This document shows positions 16,236-24,526 of a stretch of DNA of 64,000 nt, in pieces (the first letter of the stretch is position 1; each line of letters opens with the position of its first letter). The translations under genes were made by a program, and so were the position numbers. This DNA comes from CAXBCP01 sp047638395. GTDB lineage: Bacteria > Pseudomonadota > Alphaproteobacteria > MPNO01 > UBA830. The DNA lies in contig JBLIMV010000025.1 in assembly GCA_047638395.1 (NCBI GenBank), forward strand, positions 16,514 to 80,513, written 5' to 3'. Below the pieces are notes generated by a model, which did no database searches, had not been told where the DNA came from, and worked only from the letters and a program-made list of their open reading frames with translations.

Positions 16236-16325
16236 TGTCATCCCGGGCCTGTCCCGGGATCCAGGCAGCCTCTCCGTCGCACCAACGGCCAAAAGACTGG
16301 GCCCCGGAATAAATCCGGGGTGACA
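16236..16325. repeat. TGTCATCCCGG two-hairpin repeat
   Basis: Starts TGTCATCCCGGGCC with CCCGGGAT return (left hairpin), spacer, then TGGGCCCCGG...CCGGGGTGACA (right hairpin). Lies between the histidine phosphatase gene and secB, where the hairpins could also attenuate transcription. Confidence 0.8.
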
Positions 16326-16416
16326 ATAAAAATTGACCAGTGCCCCGATGGCGAACGATTGTCTGGCGCGGCCATCCGTGATAGCCACGGCCCCAACAGT
16401 CACACCGGAGCAGACA

Positions 16417-16917
16417 ATGGCCGATAACGATATCCCGATGGAAAATGGCGCCAACGGCGCGGACGAAAACAGCGATATGGAGGGCGTTCCCTTTATGATC
16501 GGGGCGCAGTACATCAAGGACTTTTCGTTTGAAAACCCGCGCGGGATCGAGACCCTGTCGGCAATCCAGGAAAACCCGGATGTCAGCGTCGATGTCAGCA
16601 CCAATGCGCGCGCCATCGGCGAAGAAGGCATGTTCGAAGTGCTGCTGTTTATCCGCGCCGAAGCCACGGTCGATGACAGCCCGGTCTTTATTGTCGAGCT
16701 GACCTATGGCGGTGTCGTCCAGGTCGGCGGTATTCCCGAAGAAGAGATCAAGCCGGTCGTCCTGATCGAGGGGCCCCGGCACTTGTTCCCGTTCGCCCGC
16801 TCAATCGTCTCAAACGCCGTGCGCGATGGCGGCTTCCCGCCGCTGCTGATCAACCCGATCGATTTCGGCACGCTGTATGTCGAACAGCATGTCGATTCAG
16901 AAGGTTCCGATATCTAG
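16417..16917 (+). CDS. secB: Protein-export chaperone SecB
   Basis: Product of 166 residues starting MADNDIPMENG. SecB binds unfolded preproteins and delivers them to SecA. Family features seen: the acidic N-terminus, IGAQYIKDFSFENP (about 29-42), FEVLLFIRAEA, FIVELTYGGVVQV and the C-terminal LINPIDFGTLYVEQ. The internal ATG at 16417 fits the family start; upstream in-frame codons overlap the repeat. Convergent with dnaQ, an alphaproteobacterial arrangement. Confidence 0.95.
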   Translation: MADNDIPMENGANGADENSDMEGVPFMIGAQYIKDFSFENPRGIETLSAIQENPDVSVDVSTNARAIGEEGMFEVLLFIRAEATVDDSPVFIVELTYGGVVQVGGIPEEEIKPVVLIEGPRHLFPFARSIVSNAVRDGGFPPLLINPIDFGTLYVEQHVDSEGSDI

Positions 16918-16935
16918 GGTACTTTTACTCGGGAT

Positions 16936-17033
16936 TGTCATCCCGGATTTATTCCGGGACCCAGTCTTGCTGTTTTGAAACCGGTTTTCCGTCCTGAAGA
17001 AAGTCTGGATCCCGGCACAGGGCCGGGATGACA
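16936..17033. repeat. TGTCATCCCGG two-hairpin repeat
   Basis: TGTCATCCCGG...CCGGGA (left hairpin), a spacer, then CTGGATCCCGG...CCGGGATGACA (right hairpin). It fills the gap between convergent secB and dnaQ and its last base adjoins the dnaQ stop codon, a position suited to terminating both transcripts. Confidence 0.8.
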
Positions 17034-17747
17034 TCAGTCTTTATCAGCCATGTTACCCAGCCACATCGGCTGTTTCAGCGTCGCGACAAATGCGTCATGG
17101 GCGGCAAGCTCGTCGGCCGTTGCCGCATGTGGCCGGGGTGGGCGAATTTCGGCCACAGACGCGGGTGTGCCGTCATCGTCGCCGGCGGCCTTGTTCGCCG
17201 CACCCGCTTCAGCCGCGGCCAGGCTCAGCCCGGGCTGGCGGCCACCGCGCAGTTCCAGATACACCTCGGCCAACAGCTCGGCATCGAGCAACGCGCCATG
17301 ATAGGTGCGCGACGAATTGTCGATATCGAAACGGCGGCACAGCGCATCCAGTGATGCAGGCGCCCCGGGAAATTTCCGCCGCGCCATTTGCACCGTATCG
17401 ACCGACTGCGTCATCGGCAGTTCCCGGCGCTTAAGGCGGCGCAATTCTGCGTTGATAAACCCCATATCGAAACGGGCATTGTGGATCACCAGCGGGTCGT
17501 CGCCGATGAAGGCCAGAAAATCATCCACAACGTCCTTGAACACCGGGTGACCGGACAGGAATTCCTCGCTCAGACCGTGCACGGCAAACGCGCCAGCCGG
17601 CATGTCGCGTTTCGGATTTACGTATTGGTGATAGGTCTCACCGGTCGCGATATGGTTGACCACTTCGACACAGCCGATCTCGACCAGCCGGTCGCCGTTG
17701 ATCGGATCAAGACCGGTGGTTTCTGTATCGAGAACGATTTCGCGCAT
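17034..17747 (-). CDS. dnaQ: DNA polymerase III epsilon subunit (3'-5' proofreading)
   Basis: Product of 237 residues. DEDDh exonuclease motifs are present: ExoI LDTETTGL (Asp7, Glu9), ExoII VIHNARFDMGF, and ExoIII HGALLDAELLAEVYLEL. The C-terminal part is Ala/Gly-rich and then ends with AHDAFVATLKQPMWL, the region that joins the alpha subunit. The ATG at 17747 has GGAG upstream and lies inside the 3' end of coaE (41-base overlap), indicating tight coupling. Last gene of the ppsR-maf-aroE-coaE-dnaQ operon. Confidence 0.95.
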   Translation of the reverse strand: MREIVLDTETTGLDPINGDRLVEIGCVEVVNHIATGETYHQYVNPKRDMPAGAFAVHGLSEEFLSGHPVFKDVVDDFLAFIGDDPLVIHNARFDMGFINAELRRLKRRELPMTQSVDTVQMARRKFPGAPASLDALCRRFDIDNSSRTYHGALLDAELLAEVYLELRGGRQPGLSLAAAEAGAANKAAGDDDGTPASVAEIRPPRPHAATADELAAHDAFVATLKQPMWLGNMADKD

Positions 17748-18396
17748 ATGGGCTCCGACGGTGGACGGTTCTTTCGGCAAACATGTCCGGCGGCCAGTGG
17801 GCTGGCGTCATGTTCCGGGTGAGTCTCGCAATTCGCGTCAGCTGACGCAAGGTTTCCGCTTTGCCACGCCCGCTGGGGACAACGAAATCCGCGCGGCGGC
17901 GCTTCTCGGCATCCGGCATCTGGCGCGCGAGAATGCCGTCGAACTTGTCCTGTGTCATACCCGGCCGCGCCAGCACCCGTGCCGCCTGAGTCCGGGCCGG
18001 CGCCGACACCACCACGAGCACGTCACAGCGCACATCGAGCTGGACCTCGAACAGAAGCGGGATATCGAGCACCGCCAGCGGTACCCGGCGTGCCGCACAA
18101 CGTTTCAGAAAATCATCCTGGCGCCGGCGCACCAGCGGATGGACGATGGCCTCCAATGTTTTCAGCGCGGCATCATCGCCAAAGACCCGCTTGCCGAGCG
18201 CGTTGCGGTCAACCGCGCCATTCACAACAACGTCAGGAAAGGCTTCCGCAATCGGCGCCACCGCCGCGCCGCCTTTACCCAGAACCACATGAACCGAGGC
18301 ATCTGAATCGTAGACCGGCACCCCCAAGCGCCGGAACATCGCCGACGCCGTGGATTTGCCCATCCCGATGGATCCGGAAAGACCGAGGACGATCAT
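17707..18396 (-). CDS. coaE: Dephospho-CoA kinase
   Basis: Product of 229 residues. CoaE phosphorylates dephospho-CoA, the last step of CoA synthesis. The P-loop GSIGMGKS is at 8-15, followed by DSDASVH, the HPLVRRRQDDF region and LDIPLLFE. The C-terminal about 30 residues are basic and overlap the start of dnaQ, slightly longer than usual. The start ATG at 18396 comes 10 bases after the aroE stop. Confidence 0.93.
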   Translation of the reverse strand: MIVLGLSGSIGMGKSTASAMFRRLGVPVYDSDASVHVVLGKGGAAVAPIAEAFPDVVVNGAVDRNALGKRVFGDDAALKTLEAIVHPLVRRRQDDFLKRCAARRVPLAVLDIPLLFEVQLDVRCDVLVVVSAPARTQAARVLARPGMTQDKFDGILARQMPDAEKRRRADFVVPSGRGKAETLRQLTRIARLTRNMTPAHWPPDMFAERTVHRRSPYARNRSRYRNHRS

Positions 18397-18406
18397 CGCG
18401 ATACCA

Positions 18407-19258
18407 TTACAGCGCCGCCAACACGTGAACCCGCAACGCCTGATCGACAACGGGGTCGGTACCGAACCATTCACGGAACCCGGGACGCGCCTGATGCAGC
18501 AACATGCCGAGCCCGTCGATGGCCCGATTACCACGGGCACGCGCCGCCGCGAGTAGCGGGGTTTCCAGCGGCACATAAACAATGTCGTAGACCACGGAGG
18601 TGGCCGGCAGTTTCGCCAGATCCATCTCGAGCGGCAACTGGCCTTCCATGCCAAGCGAAGTCGTGTTCACCAGAAGTGCCGCGTCGGCCAGCGCATCGGC
18701 GCGTTGTTCCCACAGGATAGGACTGACCGGCTCACCGAATTCAGCGCAGATCGCGGCGGCCCGTTCGGGCGTGCGGTTGGCAATGCGGATTTCCGGCGCG
18801 CCGGCATCCTGCAACCCGGCAACAATGGCCCGCGCAGCGCCGCCCGCGCCAAGGATAACGACCGGTCCGGCATCGGCGCGCCAGTCGGGCTGTGCGTCAC
18901 GCAGTGATTCAAGAAACCCGAACGCATCCGTGTTCGCACCATGCAGAATACCGTCGCGAACAACGATGGTATTCACCGCCTTTAACCGCTCCGCCCAGCG
19001 ATCGACCTCGTCCATCGCTTTAAAGGCTTCTTCCTTATTAGGGGCGGTCACGTTCATGCCGCGGATACCAAGCGCCGGCAGCGTCCGGATCGCCTCCTTC
19101 GCGCCTTCGGGCGGCATCGCAAAAGGCACATAAACCCCATCAATGCCGTATTGGCGCAGCCAGAAATTATGAATCCGCGGCGAGCGTGAATGTTTAATCG
19201 GCCAGCCGCACACGCCGGCAACAATGGCCGCACCCGTAAATCCGCCTGAGAGGGTCAT
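18407..19258 (-). CDS. aroE: Shikimate dehydrogenase
   Basis: Product of 283 residues. AroE reduces 3-dehydroshikimate with NADPH in aromatic amino-acid synthesis. Seen: shikimate-binding SRSPRIHN (24-31), NVTAPNKEE (69-77, catalytic Lys75), NTDAFGF (substrate Asp), the nucleotide loop GAGGAARAI, and ANRTPERA. Its ATG overlaps the maf stop by four bases (ATGA). Confidence 0.95.
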   Translation of the reverse strand: MTLSGGFTGAAIVAGVCGWPIKHSRSPRIHNFWLRQYGIDGVYVPFAMPPEGAKEAIRTLPALGIRGMNVTAPNKEEAFKAMDEVDRWAERLKAVNTIVVRDGILHGANTDAFGFLESLRDAQPDWRADAGPVVILGAGGAARAIVAGLQDAGAPEIRIANRTPERAAAICAEFGEPVSPILWEQRADALADAALLVNTTSLGMEGQLPLEMDLAKLPATSVVYDIVYVPLETPLLAAARARGNRAIDGLGMLLHQARPGFREWFGTDPVVDQALRVHVLAAL

Positions 19259-19899
19259 GTCTTCAATACTCCGTTTGCCCGCAGATAATCGAGCAACGCC
19301 AGCATCGGCAACCCCAGAATCGTAAAATGGCTGCCATCGATGTGCGAAAACAGCTGCGCGCCGAGGGATTCGATCCGGTAACCGCCGGGCCCGTTAAACG
19401 CATCGTCCCCTGCCGCATCGAGATACGCGTTCAAGAATTCGTCGCTCGCATCGGCGCGGATCTCGAGCGTGGCGCAGTCAACCGCCTGCCAGATCCGCTG
19501 GCCGCCGCGCGCCATAACCGCATAGGAAATCAGGCTGTGGCATTTGCCGCGTAAGCGTTGCAACTGATTGAGTGCATCATCACGATCGACGGGCTTATCG
19601 AATGTCTCTCCGTCGCATTCGAGAACCTGGTCGGCGCCGAGAACCATTTTGTCGGGATGCTTGCGCGATACATACATTGCCTTTGCTTCAGCAAGGACCT
19701 CGGCAATTGCGGTGCCGTTTGCGCCTTCCGCCCGCAGGCTGATTTTGATTTCGTCCTCATCGACCCGGGACGGCTCAACAATATGAGGCACACCTGCCCC
19801 TTCGAGCAGACCACGGCGGGTGATGCTAGCGGAGGCAAGGACAATTAAAGCCTCGGGTGAGCCGATAAACCGGGGAGATTGCGAAGTGTCGATCGTCAT
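19255..19899 (-). CDS. maf: Maf-family nucleotide pyrophosphatase
   Basis: Product of 214 residues. Maf proteins hydrolyse modified or canonical NTPs (dTTP/UTP or m7GTP) to the monophosphates. The LASASITRR motif (21-29), the catalytic-Asp segment VLGADQVLE (about 86-94) and the FNGPGGYRIESLG loop are present. The substrate class cannot be fixed from these alone. Four-base overlaps at both ends tie it to ppsR and aroE. Confidence 0.92.
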   Translation of the reverse strand: MTIDTSQSPRFIGSPEALIVLASASITRRGLLEGAGVPHIVEPSRVDEDEIKISLRAEGANGTAIAEVLAEAKAMYVSRKHPDKMVLGADQVLECDGETFDKPVDRDDALNQLQRLRGKCHSLISYAVMARGGQRIWQAVDCATLEIRADASDEFLNAYLDAAGDDAFNGPGGYRIESLGAQLFSHIDGSHFTILGLPMLALLDYLRANGVLKT

Positions 19900-20759
19900 G
19901 AATTGCCCGTGTCGGCCTCTTCATGAAACCGGGTATAGAGCTGGTAAATCGCTGCCGCCGTCTCCTCGATGGACCGGCGCGTGACATCAATCACCGGCCA
20001 GGCATTTTTCGAAAACAGCTTTCGCGCGTCGCTGATTTCAGCCTTTACCGTATCGATATCGACATAATCCGTCTCGGGCTCCTGATGCAGCATCAGCAAA
20101 CGGTTGCGGCGGATCTGGACCAGCCGGTCGGCTGACGCCGTCAGTCCCACCACCACGATATTTTTCAGATCAAACAGATTATCCGGCAGCGGTATCCCCG
20201 GCACGAAAGGAACGTTCGCTGTTTTCAGCCCGTAATGATTTGCCAGATAAATCGATGTCGGCGTTTTCGATGTCCGCGATACGCCGATCAGAATCAGATC
20301 AGCTTCGGACACGTCCTGAGTTGCCTGCCCGTCATCATGTGCCATGACGTAATGCAAAGCATCGATCCTGTCGAAATATTCTGCATTCAGCGTGTGCTGT
20401 CCGCCCGGACGGTTCACCGTCTTCTGATTAAAGTACCGGGCAAACATGCCAATAACCGGTTCCAGCACTGAAACACAGGGAACGCCGAGCCGCGCACATT
20501 CCTCGACCAGTGGCTGACGTGTACGGCTGCTGACCAGTGTAAAAACCACCGGGCCAGGATTTTCCTTGATCCCTTCGATCACCAGTTCCATCTGGGCGGT
20601 GGACCGAACCATCGGCCAGATATGTTCCTGGGAATCGACATCCTCGAACTGGGCGATGCTGGCCCGCATAACGCCCTGGGTTGTCTCGCCGGTTGAATCC
20701 GACACCAGATGGACATGAAAACTTTCGCTCACGTTCTTAGACCCGCCTTTTATTGCCAA
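19896..20759 (-). CDS. ppsR: PEP synthase / PPDK regulatory protein (DUF299)
   Basis: Product of 287 residues of the DUF299 family, bifunctional kinase/pyrophosphorylases that inactivate and reactivate phosphoenolpyruvate synthase or pyruvate phosphate dikinase. Seen: VSDSTGETT (19-27), the P-loop-like GVSRTSKT (159-166) and the ANVPFVPG segment. This is the gene called RP001 in Rickettsia, which borders the replication origin opposite hemE in that genus and in Caulobacter. First gene of the maf-aroE-coaE-dnaQ operon, transcribed away from the origin gap. Confidence 0.93.
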   Translation of the reverse strand: MAIKGGSKNVSESFHVHLVSDSTGETTQGVMRASIAQFEDVDSQEHIWPMVRSTAQMELVIEGIKENPGPVVFTLVSSRTRQPLVEECARLGVPCVSVLEPVIGMFARYFNQKTVNRPGGQHTLNAEYFDRIDALHYVMAHDDGQATQDVSEADLILIGVSRTSKTPTSIYLANHYGLKTANVPFVPGIPLPDNLFDLKNIVVVGLTASADRLVQIRRNRLLMLHQEPETDYVDIDTVKAEISDARKLFSKNAWPVIDVTRRSIEETAAAIYQLYTRFHEEADTGNS

Positions 20760-20898
20760 ACCGATTCGCTAACAGCCTGGTCGATTGGTGTACCAAAATG
20801 GGGATAACCGGGCATTTCAAGCTCGCCGAAAAAAACTATACCCGTTGTCCCGAATACTCTCAGAACGGTTACCCATAGGGCACCCGTTCTACCATACG

Positions 20899-20922
20899 CG
20901 TGGATAAAAACAGTTATCCACG
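20899..20922. promoter_or_regulatory. Facing pair of DnaA boxes
   Basis: CGTGGATAA (20899-20907) and TTATCCACG (20914-20922) are two DnaA boxes in opposite orientation, six bases apart. Each differs from TTATCCACA only at the last base. Confidence 0.85.
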
Positions 20923-21055
20923 TAATTCAGATGATAGAAAATCCGGATGTCCCTGATGATGCGTATGCCTTGCAGGTATTCGATACAGTTTTGACCCTGA
21001 ACGATTCACATTTTCCATTTGACCGGTCCTGCCTGTGGACATCACGTAATCCCCG

Positions 21056-21088
21056 ATATTCACAGGCCCTACTATCTACTACTACCTA
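21056..21088 (+). promoter_or_regulatory. DnaA-box / GC-rich / DnaA-trio unwinding module
   Basis: ATATTCACA (21056-21064, two mismatches to a DnaA box) is followed by GGCCC and then six CTA triplets (starting at 21069, 21072, 21076, 21079, 21082 and 21086), which read 3'-GAT-5' on the other strand, the DnaA-trio motif. An AT-rich tract follows. Order and spacing match the basal unwinding module described for Bacillus subtilis oriC. Confidence 0.75.
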
Positions 21089-21176
21089 ATTGATATTAGA
21101 AAATAATAGATTGGTACTTCGTGTGGGGAACAGTTCGTGAGATATTCCAGAAATCGTAAACAGCATTCCCAAACCA

Positions 21177-22196
21177 ATGAAACCACTGATCCAGGCGCTG
21201 AAAGGCGACCGCGTAGACCCACCGCCGATCTGGCTTATGCGCCAGGCGGGACGGTATCTTCCTGAATACCGTGCCGTGCGTGAAACCGCCGGCGGATTTC
21301 TGAACCTCTGCTACGATCCGGAAAAGGCAGCGGATGTCACGTTGCAGCCCTTGCGGCGGTTTGGTTTCGATGCAGCCATCCTGTTCTCGGACATTCTCGT
21401 CATTCCGCATGCGCTTGGCCAGGAGGTCACGTTCGAAGCAGGTGAAGGTCCAAGGCTGGATCCGATCCGTGATGCCGAAGGGCTTGGCAGGCTTGGCATG
21501 GATAACCTTCATCAAAGCCTCGGTCCAATCTACGAAACCGTAAAGCGCGTTTCAGCCGATTTGCCGGAAGGGGCGGCGCTGATTGGTTTTGCAGGGGCGC
21601 CGTGGACTGTTGCGACCTACATGGTTGAGGGCAGTGGCAGCCGGGATTATCCCAATGCCAAGGCCTGGGCGCTTGGTAATCCTGATGGTTTTCAGGTTCT
21701 GGTCGATATGCTCGTGGATGCGACAACAGAATATCTTTTGCGCCAGGTTGCGGCCGGTGCCGAAGCGCTGCAGCTGTTCGATACCTGGGCTGGTGTCTTG
21801 CCCAAATACGCCTTCGACAGATTTTCTGCAGAACCCATTCGCGAAATAGCGCGGCGGGTCAAAGAAGAATATCCCGATATTCCGATCATTGCTTTTCCCC
21901 GCGGCGCGAACCTGTATCTGCCCGAGTTTGCTAAAGCCCCCGAGATTGACGCTATCGGTATCGATTATGCTGTCGACCCGGTCTGGGCTGCGCGCGAAAT
22001 TCAGCCCCATGCCACCGTTCAGGGAAATTTCGATCCGATCCTGTTGCTTGCGGGGGGCGACCAGCTTGAAATTCGGGCGCGCGAAATCGTCGATGCGTTA
22101 TCCGGTGGCCCGCACGTGTTCAATCTTGGTCATGGGATTCTGCCGCAGACGCCGCTGGCCCATGTGGAACGGTTGATCAAAGCGGTCCGCGGGTAA
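21177..22196 (+). CDS. hemE: Uroporphyrinogen decarboxylase
   Basis: Product of 339 residues. HemE removes four carboxyl groups from uroporphyrinogen III to give coproporphyrinogen III. Family features: PPIWLMRQAGRYLPEYR (21-37), the FSDILVIPHALGQ region (catalytic Asp), GFAGAPWTVATYM, FDTWAG and the C-terminal NLGHGILPQTP. It begins at the right border of the probable origin and starts the hemE-hemH-hemJ operon. No clear ribosome site precedes the ATG. Confidence 0.96.
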   Translation: MKPLIQALKGDRVDPPPIWLMRQAGRYLPEYRAVRETAGGFLNLCYDPEKAADVTLQPLRRFGFDAAILFSDILVIPHALGQEVTFEAGEGPRLDPIRDAEGLGRLGMDNLHQSLGPIYETVKRVSADLPEGAALIGFAGAPWTVATYMVEGSGSRDYPNAKAWALGNPDGFQVLVDMLVDATTEYLLRQVAAGAEALQLFDTWAGVLPKYAFDRFSAEPIREIARRVKEEYPDIPIIAFPRGANLYLPEFAKAPEIDAIGIDYAVDPVWAAREIQPHATVQGNFDPILLLAGGDQLEIRAREIVDALSGGPHVFNLGHGILPQTPLAHVERLIKAVRG

Positions 22197-22203
22197 CCGA
22201 TTC

Positions 22204-23229
22204 ATGAATAAAACCGCGGTCGTCATTTATAATCTCGGTGGGCCCGACAGTCCTGAAGCAGTCCGCCCTTTTCTGAAAAACCTGTTCTCGGATCCCAATA
22301 TTTTACGGGTTCCGGCGCCGGTACGATGGTGTCTTGCGCGGTTTATATCCTGGCGGCGGGCGCCCGTGGCACGGGAAATTTATGCGCAGATTGGCGGGCG
22401 CTCACCCATTCTGCCAGAAACCGAAAAACAGCGCGATGCTCTGCAAGCGGTGTTGGGTGACGATTACCGCGTGTTCGTGTCGATGCGCTACTGGCACCCA
22501 TTTGCAGATGAAACAGCGCGCGAGGTCGCAGCGTGGGGCCCGGACCGGGTGATCCTGCTGCCGCTCTACCCCCAGTTTTCAACCACGACGACGGGATCCT
22601 TTACGCAGGCGTGGTATCCGGCGGCGGCGGATGCGGGCATTTCTGTGTCGACGGCAGAAATCTGCTGTTGGCCCGAAGCCGATGGTTTTATCGATGCCGT
22701 GACCAGGGGAACGGAAGCCGCAATTGCCAAACTGCCTGATGGTGTCCCCTACCGGATTCTGTTTTCCGCCCATGGATTGCCGAAAAAAATCGTCGAGAGT
22801 GGCGATCCCTATGCAAGCCATGTCGAGCGCACGTCTGCGGCGGCACTTGCTCGTCTGGCAAAACCGGATGCCGATCATGTGGTGTGTTATCAGAGCCGGG
22901 TCGGTCCGCTGGAATGGCTGCAGCCGTATACCGAGGATGAGATTAACAAGGCAGGTGCCGATGGAGTGGCGCTTGTCGTCGTACCGGTGGCATTTGTCAG
23001 TGAGCATTCCGAAACACTGGTCGAACTTGATATTGAATATGCCGAGCTCGCGGCCGACGCAGGGGTGCCTCATTATGTGCGTGCACCAACGGTAAATGCA
23101 GACAGCGCGTTTATCGCCTCACTCGCAGGCATTGTTAAAAACACGGGCGAGACCGGCACCGGCCCGGCGGATGGCACGTTTTGTGATGCGGCTCACGGCG
23201 ATTGCCCCTGCCTTAAAAAGGTTGCCTGA
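22204..23229 (+). CDS. hemH: Ferrochelatase
   Basis: Product of 341 residues. It inserts iron into protoporphyrin IX (or coproporphyrin). Seen: NLGGPDSP at 10-17, the ferrochelatase motif LFSAHGLP with catalytic His190, and VSEHSETLVELD (265-276). The C-terminus carries three cysteines (327, 334, 336) plus a CC pair at 154-155; some ferrochelatases, including that of Caulobacter, hold a 2Fe-2S cluster, but the spacing here does not exactly match the animal pattern, so this is open. Seven bases after hemE. Confidence 0.95.
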   Translation: MNKTAVVIYNLGGPDSPEAVRPFLKNLFSDPNILRVPAPVRWCLARFISWRRAPVAREIYAQIGGRSPILPETEKQRDALQAVLGDDYRVFVSMRYWHPFADETAREVAAWGPDRVILLPLYPQFSTTTTGSFTQAWYPAAADAGISVSTAEICCWPEADGFIDAVTRGTEAAIAKLPDGVPYRILFSAHGLPKKIVESGDPYASHVERTSAAALARLAKPDADHVVCYQSRVGPLEWLQPYTEDEINKAGADGVALVVVPVAFVSEHSETLVELDIEYAELAADAGVPHYVRAPTVNADSAFIASLAGIVKNTGETGTGPADGTFCDAAHGDCPCLKKVA

Positions 23230-23231
23230 CC

Positions 23232-23669
23232 GTGGGTGATTATTACGAATGGTTCAAATCGCTGCATGTGATCAGCGTAATTGCCTGGATGGCGGGCATG
23301 CTCTATCTCCCAAGGCTTTTCGTCTACCACGCCGATGCGGAAGTAGGATCGGACAAGTCCGAAACCTTCAAGATTATGGAGCGCCGTTTGCTGCGGGCGA
23401 TTACCAATCCGGCGATGGTGGCCAGTTTTATCTTTGGCGGGTTGATGCTGGCGACCCCCGGCGCGATCGACTGGTCAATGGGCTGGATCTGGGTAAAGCT
23501 CGCCATGATCGTCGCGATGTCGGGCGTTCATGGATTGCTGGCACGCTGGCGCCGGGACTTTGAGGCCGACCGCAATGTCCGCCCGGCAAAATTCTATCGC
23601 ATGTGGAATGAAGCGCCGACGATCCCGCTGATCGTCATCGTTATTATGGTGATCGTGAAGCCGTTTTAA
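23232..23669 (+). CDS. hemJ: Protoporphyrinogen IX oxidase HemJ
   Basis: Product of 145 residues with four membrane helices. HemJ oxidises protoporphyrinogen IX using the respiratory chain. The conserved N-terminal KSLHVISVIAWMAGMLYLPRLFVYH supplies the essential His and later Arg/Lys residues; the last helix ends VIVKPF. It begins with GTG two bases after the hemH stop, indicating coupled translation and a complete three-gene haem operon. Confidence 0.93.
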   Translation: MGDYYEWFKSLHVISVIAWMAGMLYLPRLFVYHADAEVGSDKSETFKIMERRLLRAITNPAMVASFIFGGLMLATPGAIDWSMGWIWVKLAMIVAMSGVHGLLARWRRDFEADRNVRPAKFYRMWNEAPTIPLIVIVIMVIVKPF

Positions 23670-23745
23670 GCAGATGGCGTCTTTACGGCCGGGTGTCCTT
23701 TGTGCGATACGGGGAATTCATAGTTAGTAGGTATCGGAGTAGGCA

Positions 23746-24405
23746 GTGAAGAGAATTCTATCGGGTGTATCAGGCGCGATTTTTGGTTTGTATCTGATCG
23801 CCGGGGCCGCGGTCGCCGCGCCCATAACCATCGATTTTACAGGGGCTGTCGATTTTTTCAATCCAGGTCCTTTCACCCGGGAAGTTGCCCTGCAGGGGCA
23901 GATTACCCTGGATGACACGGTGATCCCTTCCGGCCCGAACAACACGTTCGACAATGTTATCACTGGCTTTTCACTGACGATCTCGGAACCCGGTGGGGAT
24001 ATCACCTATACCAATAGTGGCGCTGGCGGACGTGTAAATCAGTTTACCAGTGCTGACGGATCTACTGAATTTGTCTCGGTCGCGTTCGGCGGCAGCGCCG
24101 GCGGGGCTTTCAACATACCGCTGGGTGCGCCGCTGCTCACGTCTTTCAGTATAGGGTTTAGAGGCACTGACCTGTTCGGTGATCCGACCGAGCTGGCGAC
24201 TGGTCTGACCGAGGCTGATTTTTCGTTTTCCCGCGCGGATTTCAATTTCAACAATAACGGCACAAACCAGCTGATGGTCGAGCGTGTCCTCGATACGGTG
24301 ACGTTTTCCGGCGAACGACAGACCGTTGCGGTTCACGCGCCGGGCGCGTCACTGCTGTTCGCGCTGGGTCTTGCCGGTCTTTGGGCGCGCCGCCGCCGAG
24401 TCTGA
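23746..24405 (+). CDS. Exported protein with anchor-type C-terminal tail
   Basis: Product of 219 residues from a GTG start with GGAG upstream. Signal peptide about 1-24 (cleaved after AVAA), a beta-rich body (ITIDFTGAVDFFNPG ...), and a tail HAPGASLLFALGLAGLWARRRRV: helix plus basic end, as in PEP-CTERM proteins, but the PEP motif is degenerate (HAPG). It lies downstream of the haem operon and marks the start of a block that separates hemJ from rho. Function unknown. Confidence 0.7.
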   Translation: MKRILSGVSGAIFGLYLIAGAAVAAPITIDFTGAVDFFNPGPFTREVALQGQITLDDTVIPSGPNNTFDNVITGFSLTISEPGGDITYTNSGAGGRVNQFTSADGSTEFVSVAFGGSAGGAFNIPLGAPLLTSFSIGFRGTDLFGDPTELATGLTEADFSFSRADFNFNNNGTNQLMVERVLDTVTFSGERQTVAVHAPGASLLFALGLAGLWARRRRV

Positions 24406-24526
24406 ACCGGGCCTGATCTATCGGCCACCGTTAAACGCAGGCTTCCCGTTTCCGGCCGGGTTTGATAATAAGATATCTTAGCAATTTGGTATTTGACGGT
24501 TTAACGCTGCGGCGGAGGAGCTTTCC

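Larger units (their letters stand above)
20760..21176. other. oriC: Probable chromosomal replication origin (oriC)
   Basis: This 417-base gap between divergent ppsR and hemE is AT-richer than its surroundings and occupies the position of the Caulobacter and Rickettsia origins. It holds a facing pair of DnaA boxes (20899-20922), a one-mismatch box TTATCCCCA on the minus strand (20799-20807), two-mismatch boxes at 21034-21042 and 21122-21130, a DnaA-box/GC/DnaA-trio module (21056-21088) followed by an AT-rich tract to about 21118, and two GATTC (GANTC methylase) sites at 20763 and 21003. I found no paired TTAA CtrA sites. It must also contain the ppsR and hemE promoters. Confidence 0.85.

Noticed and set aside
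14771..17033. Clustered hairpin repeats as a CRISPR array
   Set aside because: The copies are kilobase-scale apart, between genes, and each is itself an inverted repeat without regular spacers; no cas gene is nearby.
20760..21176. CtrA sites in the origin
   Set aside because: No TTAA-N7-TTAA pair is present.
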